A stretch of 5,675 nucleotides of DNA from Chloroflexota bacterium (GTDB lineage: Bacteria > Chloroflexota > Limnocylindria > Limnocylindrales > CSP1-4): contig JACDAH010000440.1 of NCBI GenBank assembly GCA_013695505.1, forward strand, positions 1-5,675. The letters run 5' to 3'. The notes beneath the pieces were generated by a model. That model was not told where the DNA came from. It saw nothing but the letters and a program-made list of their open reading frames with translations, and ran no database searches. A program made the position numbers and the translations under genes. This document shows positions 1 to 5,675 of this stretch, in pieces (position 1 is the first letter of the stretch; the number at the start of each line of letters is the position of its first letter).

Positions 1-835
1 CTCCGGGCCGATCTCTCCCGGATCGGCAAGGGGTGCGAGCTCCGCCAGCCAGACTCCGTCGTCGAACCGTCCCGCGACGCGGCCTGCCACCTCGATCATC
101 AGCCGGGTCTTGCCGGTTCCGCCCGTCCCGACGAGCGTCACGAGGCGGGCCTGGGCGAGCAGTCGATCGACCTCGGCGAGCTCGCGCTGGCGGCCGACGA
201 ACGACGTCAGGGGCACCGGCAGGTTGGAGCGGCGAGTGCTGAGCGAGCGCAGGGCCGGGAACTCGCGGGGCAGGTCGGCGACCGCGACCTGGAACACCTG
301 CTCGGGGCGATCGAGGTCGCGCAGGCGGTGGGAGCCGAGGTCAAGCAGCTCGAGGTCGCCGGCCAATCGCTCGCGCGTCAGCAAGGCGGCCGCCGCGGAG
401 AGCAGGATCTGGCCGCCGTGCCCGATCGCGAGGATGCGCGCATCGCGGTTCAGCGCCTGGCCGAAGAAGTCGCCCTCCCGGGATTCGGCGGTCCCCGAGT
501 GGATCGCCATCCGGACGCGGAGCGGCCCCGTCGGTCCCCACTCGTTGTCGCGCAGGGCCCGCTGCGCCTGCAGGGCCGCTTCCACCGCCGCGGGGGCGCT
601 GTCGAACACGGCGAGCATGCCGTCGCCCATCGTCTTGACGACGTGGCCGCCGTGGGTCGTGATCGACGTGCGGAGCAGGTCGTCGTGGACTGCCAGCGAG
701 GCACCCATCGAGTCGCCGTGCTCCTCCCATAGCCTCGTGCTGCCGGCGATGTCGGTCAGCAGGAACGTCGAGGGGGCCGCATCGGCCCGCGCCGAGGCGC
801 CGTCCAGAGCGGGAGGAGGAGATGCGTTCGTGGCG

Positions 836-2050
<1,215 letters not shown>

Positions 2051-2060
2051 GGCGTGGCGA

Positions 2061-2066
2061 AGCGTA
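2061..2066 (-). promoter_or_regulatory. Possible -10 element for the aminotransferase
   Basis: On the minus strand the hexamer TACGCT (TANNNT pattern) lies 10 bases before the ATG at 2050, which would give a leader of only a few bases. No convincing -35 is seen. A short TANNNT match is easy to get by chance, so this is weak; read-through from gatA is the alternative. Confidence 0.25.
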
Positions 2067-2106
2067 CGCGATCAGGCCGCCGCCGAGCGACGGAAGGACG
2101 CCGCGA

Positions 2107-2137
2107 CCCCGGCGCCTCCTGCCACCTGGCGCCGTGG
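2107..2137 (-). terminator. GC-rich hairpin downstream of gatA, without a T-tract
   Basis: A perfect 7-bp stem (CGGCGCC at 2110-2116 with GGCGCCG at 2128-2134) closes an 11-base loop. After one C/T mismatch, two more G-C pairs at 2107-2108 and 2136-2137 extend it. It begins 17 bases past the gatA stop in the gap before the aminotransferase, a natural place for a terminator or an mRNA 3'-end stabiliser. No run of T follows on the minus strand, so it is not a classical intrinsic terminator, and such stems arise readily in DNA this GC-rich. Confidence 0.3.
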
Positions 2138-2154
2138 CGAGCAGGGGTGTGGGC

Positions 2155-3720
2155 TCAGTGCTGGGCGAGGGCCTGGGCGCGCTCGGCCGGCGTCGGCTGC
2201 GCCGGATCGGTCGTCAGGTCGAGCTGGGTCGGCTCTTGACCGCGCCACTGGGCGGCCGAGGTCAACGCCTCGAACCCGCGCGACAGTCTGAACAGCTCGA
2301 GCTCCGACCAGGCGGGACCGATCAGCTGGAGCCCGACCGGCATCCCCTCCGACAGTCCGCACGGGATCGAGATCCCGGGCAGGCCGGCCATGTTCACCGG
2401 CAGGGTGCAGGCGTCAGACAGATACATCGCGACAGGATCGGCCATCTTCGCCCCGAACTGGAACGCCGTCGTCGGCGATGTCGGCGCGACGAGTGCGTCG
2501 AAGCCCCGCTCGAACAGGTCGTCGAAGTCGCGCTTGATCAGGGTCCGGACCTTCTGCGCCTTGACGTAGAACGCGTCGTAGTAGCCCGCGGACAGGGCGT
2601 AGGTCCCGAGCATGATCCGGCGCTTGACCTCAGGCCCGAACCCGCGGCCGCGCGTCGCGAGGTAGTTGCGGAGGACATCGGAGTCACCGAGCCGCGGCCC
2701 GAACCGGACGCCGTCGTAGCGGGCGAGGTTTGCCGACGCCTCGGCCGGGGCGACGATGTAGTACGTCGCGAGGCCGTAGTCGGTGTGCGGCAGGGAGACC
2801 TCCTCGACCGTCGCACCCGCGCCCTCCAGGGCCGCCACGGACTCCTCGATCCGGCGCCGCGAGTCGGGGTCCATCCCGGCCACGAAGTACTCCCTCGGCA
2901 GGCCGAGGCGCTTGCCCCGGAGACCGGCCGCCGCCTCATCGTCCGAGGCCGGCAGGTGGAGCAGCTCGTCGGGCACGGGCACCGACGCCGACGTCGAGTC
3001 CCGCTCGTCGCGACCGGCGACCGCGTGGAGCAGCGCAGCGGCGTCGCGGACGTCGCGGGCGAACGGCCCGATCTGGTCGAGGCTGCTCGCAAAGGCGACG
3101 ATCCCGTACCGCGACACCCGGCCGTACGTCGGCTTGATCCCGACGATGCCGGTCAGTGCCGCCGGCTGGCGGATCGAACCACCCGTGTCGGTCCCGATCG
3201 AAAGCGGAGCATGGTAGGCCGCGACGGCGACCGCCGAGCCGCCCGACGACCCGCCCGGCACGGTCTCGAGGTCCCACGGGTTCGCGACCGGGCCGTAGGC
3301 GCTGTGCTCGTTCGAGGAGCCCATCGCGAACTCGTCCATGTTCGTCTTGCCGAGGATCACCGCCCCGACCGCTCGAAGGCGCTCGGTGATGTGGGCGTCG
3401 TAGGGGGCCAGGTAGCCCTCGAGGATCCGCGAGCCCGCGGTGCACTGCCCACCCTTGACCGAGACGAGGTCCTTGAGCGCAACCGGCACGCCGAGGAGCG
3501 GGTGCGCGTCGGCCGCGCCGACGGGCGAAGCAAGCCGGACGTCGGCCGCGTCCGCCTCGACGAGCGCACGCTCGCGATCGATCGTCAGCCAGGCGTTGAG
3601 GGCGTGGTTCCCGGCCTCGGCCGCGTCGAGATGGGCCTCGGTCAGGGCGCGCGAGGTGATCTCGCCGGCCCGCAGCCGGTCGGTCATCTCGTGGGCGAGC
3701 AGCCGGGTCAGATCGGTCAT
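2155..3720 (-). CDS. gatA: Asp-tRNA(Asn)/Glu-tRNA(Gln) amidotransferase subunit A
   Basis: Amidase-signature subunit of GatCAB. It hydrolyses glutamine to release ammonia, which GatB uses to convert Glu-tRNA(Gln) and/or Asp-tRNA(Asn) to the correct amide-charged tRNA. The 521 residues run slightly longer than the usual 480-490, from extra residues at the C-terminus (proline/alanine-rich tail after about residue 495). The amidase Ser-cisSer-Lys set is present: Lys83 in VALKDLV, Ser158 in PGGSSGGSA and Ser182 in DTGGSIRQPA. GatA-specific stretches include GKTNMDEFAMGSSNEHSAYG (124-143), LPREYF, and LGTYALSAGYYDAFY with KAQKVR, separating it from generic amidases. The ATG at 3720 precedes the typical LLAHEMTDRLRAGEITS N-terminus; no Shine-Dalgarno is seen. 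gatC ends 52 bases upstream on the same strand, so the two are very likely one operon. gatB is absent from the window and must lie elsewhere if the complex is functional. Confidence 0.97.
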   Translation of the reverse strand: MTDLTRLLAHEMTDRLRAGEITSRALTEAHLDAAEAGNHALNAWLTIDRERALVEADAADVRLASPVGAADAHPLLGVPVALKDLVSVKGGQCTAGSRILEGYLAPYDAHITERLRAVGAVILGKTNMDEFAMGSSNEHSAYGPVANPWDLETVPGGSSGGSAVAVAAYHAPLSIGTDTGGSIRQPAALTGIVGIKPTYGRVSRYGIVAFASSLDQIGPFARDVRDAAALLHAVAGRDERDSTSASVPVPDELLHLPASDDEAAAGLRGKRLGLPREYFVAGMDPDSRRRIEESVAALEGAGATVEEVSLPHTDYGLATYYIVAPAEASANLARYDGVRFGPRLGDSDVLRNYLATRGRGFGPEVKRRIMLGTYALSAGYYDAFYVKAQKVRTLIKRDFDDLFERGFDALVAPTSPTTAFQFGAKMADPVAMYLSDACTLPVNMAGLPGISIPCGLSEGMPVGLQLIGPAWSELELFRLSRGFEALTSAAQWRGQEPTQLDLTTDPAQPTPAERAQALAQH

Positions 3721-3772
3721 CGCCGGGTCATGGGCACGGCCATGGCGCGAACACAGACGTCATCGGCACGCG

Positions 3773-4078
3773 TCACCCGCCGCTCTCGTCGCTCAGGATG
3801 GGCGGTGAGACGATGTAGCCGCCGGCGGCGTCCGGCGCGTTGCGCAGGATCTCCTCGACGGGCAGCGACGGCGTCACGACGTCCTCGCGCAGGATGTTCT
3901 CGAGCTCGATCGTCTGCGCCGTCGGCGCGATCGAATCGGTATCGAGCTCGGCGAGCTTGGTGTACTGATCGAGGATGTGGTTCAGCTGCCCTTGGAGGCG
4001 GCCGAGCTCGTCGTCGGTCAGGCCGAGGCGAGCGAGATGCGCGACGTGCTCGACGTCGCTGCGGGACAGGCCTGGCAT
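3773..4078 (-). CDS. gatC: Asp-tRNA(Asn)/Glu-tRNA(Gln) amidotransferase subunit C
   Basis: Small (101-residue) subunit that wraps around the GatA-GatB interface and stabilises the amidotransferase; the length is normal for GatC. The N-terminus reads LSRSDVEHVAHLARLGLTDDE, the hallmark GatC helix, followed by the LQGQLNHILDQYTKLAELDT helix. The C-terminal strand has LREDVVTPSLP, EEILRNAPD and GYIVSPPIL, all characteristic. The frame stays open far upstream (to about 5107), but that extension is antisense to the GNAT gene and has no homology feel, so I take ATG 4078, which places the family motif at residue 4 onward. There is no Shine-Dalgarno; instead a TATCAT box lies 6 bases ahead, suggesting a leaderless transcript that starts at or next to the ATG. 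It is the first gene of the gatC-gatA unit and divergent from the GNAT gene. Confidence 0.95.
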   Translation of the reverse strand: MPGLSRSDVEHVAHLARLGLTDDELGRLQGQLNHILDQYTKLAELDTDSIAPTAQTIELENILREDVVTPSLPVEEILRNAPDAAGGYIVSPPILSDESGG

Positions 4079-4084
4079 GGGCCG

Positions 4085-4090
4085 ATGATA
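4085..4090 (-). promoter_or_regulatory. -10 element for gatC (probable leaderless start)
   Basis: On the minus strand TATCAT, one mismatch from TATAAT, stands 6 bases before the gatC ATG (4078). Transcription normally starts 6-8 bases past a -10, which places the mRNA 5' end at or within the ATG. There is no recognisable -35 at 16-19 bases upstream. AT-rich hexamers are rare in this sequence, which raises the weight of the match. Confidence 0.5.
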
Positions 4091-4119
4091 CGTGGCGGCG
4101 AGCGGGGCCGCGGAGACGT

Positions 4120-4125
4120 TACCCT
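4120..4125 (+). promoter_or_regulatory. Possible -10 element for the GNAT gene (leaderless start)
   Basis: TACCCT, fitting the TANNNT pattern seen in many high-GC leaderless promoters, ends 7 bases before the ATG at 4133. The nearest purine-rich stretch (GGAGA at 4112-4116) is 16 bases from the ATG, too far for a Shine-Dalgarno. No -35 is visible. Weaker than the opposing gatC box. Confidence 0.35.
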
Positions 4126-4132
4126 CGGGTCG

Positions 4133-4984
4133 ATGGCCATCCATTCGACCGCGGTCGTTCGCCCGATGACCGCCGCCGACAGTGCGCCGGCGGCGGCCCT
4201 GCTCCGCCGCGAAGACTTCGGCGAGCGCGAGGCCTTCTTCGACTGGGCTCTCACCCAGCCAACGATCGCGGTCTTCGTCGCCGAGCAGGACGGGCGGATC
4301 ATCGGCACGGGGACTGGATCGGCTCACGGCAACGTCGGCTGGGTCGGGGTGATCTTCGTGGCGAGCCACCAGCGCGGGGCCGGGCTCGGGCGGCGGATCA
4401 CCCGGACCGTCATCGACGACCTGGAGGCGCGGGGCTGCCGCACGACGATCCTGATCGCGTCGCCACTCGGTCGCCCGATCTACGTCCGCGAGGGATTCGC
4501 CGACCTCGAGCGCCAGGTTCGATTCACGATCGGTGGCCTGCCGCCCGATGACCGGCCGCTCGACCCGCGGATCCGGCCGTTCGCCCCGCCCGACCTGGAG
4601 GCGGTGCTCGCGCTCGACCGGTTCGTGACCGGCGAGGACCGCCAGGTCGTCCTGACCGGCCTCGTGACGCCGGCGAGCACGTTCGTGGCGGTGGATCCGG
4701 CCGGTGCCGTCCGCGGCTACCTCGCCCGGGCCCCGTGGCGCGGCGGAGCGCTGATCGCCCCCGATCCCGATGACGCCCTCCGCCTGCTCGAGCTTCGGCG
4801 GCGGTCGACCGGTGTCAGCGCCAAGGCCGGGGCCGGCGTCGTGGCAAGCAATCTCGTGGCCCGCGAGCGTCTTCGGGCCGCGGGCTGGCAGGAGGAGCTC
4901 GGCGGGGTCCGGATGCTCCGCGGCGATCCACTCGACTGGCGCCCCGACGCGATCTGGGGTCAGCTCAACGGGGCACTCGGCTGA
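4133..4984 (+). CDS. Two-domain GNAT family N-acetyltransferase
   Basis: A 283-residue cytoplasmic protein predicted to transfer an acetyl group from acetyl-CoA to an amine; the acceptor is unknown. The N-terminal GNAT domain (about 6-135) has VRPMTAAD at the start, VAEQDGRIIGTGTG (49-62), the acetyl-CoA pyrophosphate loop RGAGLG (81-86) after strand WVGVIFV, and IYVREGF (116-122), the usual motif B end. The second half (about 145-283) resembles the C-terminal GNAT-like domain of YitH-type proteins (Acetyltransf_18): a relaxed fold with GYLARAP, then SNLVARERLRAAGW (239-252), a GVRMLRG strand and a closing ALG. This second assignment is from pattern memory and less certain. ATG 4133 is chosen because the open frame extending up to 3977 overlaps gatC on the other strand and carries no GNAT features, and because a -10 box lies 7 bases ahead. 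The 3' end overlaps the convergent SH3b gene by 25 bases. Confidence 0.9.
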   Translation: MAIHSTAVVRPMTAADSAPAAALLRREDFGEREAFFDWALTQPTIAVFVAEQDGRIIGTGTGSAHGNVGWVGVIFVASHQRGAGLGRRITRTVIDDLEARGCRTTILIASPLGRPIYVREGFADLERQVRFTIGGLPPDDRPLDPRIRPFAPPDLEAVLALDRFVTGEDRQVVLTGLVTPASTFVAVDPAGAVRGYLARAPWRGGALIAPDPDDALRLLELRRRSTGVSAKAGAGVVASNLVARERLRAAGWQEELGGVRMLRGDPLDWRPDAIWGQLNGALG

Positions 4985-5675
4985 GCGTCTGAGGGCTGGC
5001 TGGACCTCAAGGGGCGAGCGCGGGTGAGCTCGGTGACGACGTAGATCGATCGGCAGCGATAGATCGCCAGCTCTGCGGCGGCCGGCGTGCCTGCCGCGAG
5101 TCCGCATGACGCAGCGTCCGGGTCGTCGAAGTGACCGGTCACCGACCAGCGCCCGCCCGGCTGAGGATCGCAGGCCGTCCGGCCGGCCAGGTCGGGATGG
5201 ACGCGGGCCTCGACCGTGGATCCCTCATCGGTCAGGCGCATCGTCATCCGGGCCGGAGCGGCGAGCCAGCCGGCGACCTGCGTGGCAGACGGCGACGGAT
5301 CCGCGCACCCGATCTGGATCGACGCGGTCGCCGTGAACGGGACGCTCCCGAAGCACGACACGCGGCCATCAGGGACGTCACCGGCGAGCCGGACCAAATC
5401 CGCGACCGGCACCGGCGTGCCAGCGGGCGGGCACGCCAGCGGCGCGTTCTGGGCCCAGACTTCGCCAGTCTTCGAATCGGCGACGGCGATCCAGCCGATC
5501 AGCGGCTCGCCGCCGGCGCGGGTCACGCCGGGGACGATGACCCGGTACCAGTCGTAGCCGCTCCCGAGGGCCGGGCCGTCGACGACGAACAGCCGCGTCC
5601 CGTTCGGGAGGAGCGGGTTGTAGCGCTCGGAGACGGTTTCGTCGACGTTCGGCACGGATCGGACGCGCAGGTTGT
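4960..5675 (-). CDS. SH3b-domain protein with a six-cysteine C-terminal region (partial, N-terminus off the window)
   Basis: The reading frame enters from the right edge and ends at TGA 4962-4960, leaving 237 visible codons. The first codons read NLRVRS followed by PNVDETVSERYNPLLPNGTR, then FVVDGP, YDWYRV and IGWIAV: the pattern of a bacterial SH3 (SH3b) domain, about visible residues 1-66. Because the NLRVRS strand belongs to the domain, GTG 5655 in its middle is not the real start. The rest (about 70-237) is not a family I can name. It has six cysteines (visible residues 81, 107, 123, 168, 190, 207), a GHFDDPDAASC segment and a YRCRSIYVVTEL strand, and ends in a Ser/Pro/Ala-rich tail. Paired cysteines and SH3b suggest an extracytoplasmic protein, but any signal peptide or membrane anchor would be outside the window. 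SH3b domains often bind cell-wall or peptide ligands; no catalytic domain is visible here. Confidence 0.8.
   Translation of the reverse strand, partial: NLRVRSVPNVDETVSERYNPLLPNGTRLFVVDGPALGSGYDWYRVIVPGVTRAGGEPLIGWIAVADSKTGEVWAQNAPLACPPAGTPVPVADLVRLAGDVPDGRVSCFGSVPFTATASIQIGCADPSPSATQVAGWLAAPARMTMRLTDEGSTVEARVHPDLAGRTACDPQPGGRWSVTGHFDDPDAASCGLAAGTPAAAELAIYRCRSIYVVTELTRARPLRSSQPSDAQPSAPLS

Noticed and set aside
3977..4132. 52-residue N-terminal extension of the GNAT frame
   Set aside because: Antisense to gatC, no GNAT features, and a -10 box lies just ahead of ATG 4133.
2134..4551. 805-codon plus-strand open frame antisense to gatA/gatC and running over the GNAT gene
   Set aside because: Covers three well-supported genes in other frames and shows low-complexity Arg/Asp/Gly-rich translation; a GC artefact.
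4079..5107. Long N-terminal extension of the gatC frame
   Set aside because: GatC is about 100 residues and its hallmark motif starts at residue 4 from ATG 4078; the extension is antisense to the GNAT gene.

Overview
The window is a compact, very G+C-rich stretch (roughly 70% by eye) of ordinary bacterial chromosome, with almost no space between genes. Third codon positions are strongly G/C, and this produces long open frames antisense to the real genes. A class III cyclase fused to a STAND-type ATPase, a GatCA pair, an SH3b/Cys-rich protein and promoters consistent with leaderless transcripts together suggest a high-GC Chloroflexota (for example the Limnocylindria group) or, less likely, an Actinomycetota. 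This placement is inference; there is no rRNA or marker gene that settles it.

Layout, left to right. Positions 1-885 (minus) hold the N-terminal 295 codons of a class III nucleotide cyclase followed by an NTPase domain; the gene runs off the left edge. Positions 836-2050 (minus) encode a complete class I/II PLP aminotransferase, and the cyclase start appears to lie inside its last codons. A 104-base gap (2051-2154) carries a GC-rich hairpin just past gatA and a possible -10 element for the aminotransferase. Positions 2155-3720 (minus) are gatA and 3773-4078 (minus) are gatC, the A and C subunits of the tRNA-dependent amidotransferase; gatB is not in the window. A 54-base divergent intergenic region (4079-4132) separates gatC from a plus-strand two-domain GNAT acetyltransferase (4133-4984). 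The last gene (4960-5675, minus) overlaps the GNAT 3' end by 25 bases. It encodes an SH3b domain followed by a six-cysteine region and runs off the right edge.

How the genes relate. gatC-gatA is a clear functional unit making Gln-tRNA(Gln) and/or Asn-tRNA(Asn) from mischarged precursors. The aminotransferase and cyclase lie downstream on the same strand and may be co-transcribed, but I see no pathway link that is more than proximity. The GNAT and SH3b genes look like independent neighbours. I found no mobile element, CRISPR array, tRNA, rRNA or evident novel system. The most interesting signals are regulatory: a very tight divergent promoter pair with both -10 elements 6-7 bases from the start codons, a general lack of Shine-Dalgarno sequences, and the missing ATG/GTG start of the cyclase.
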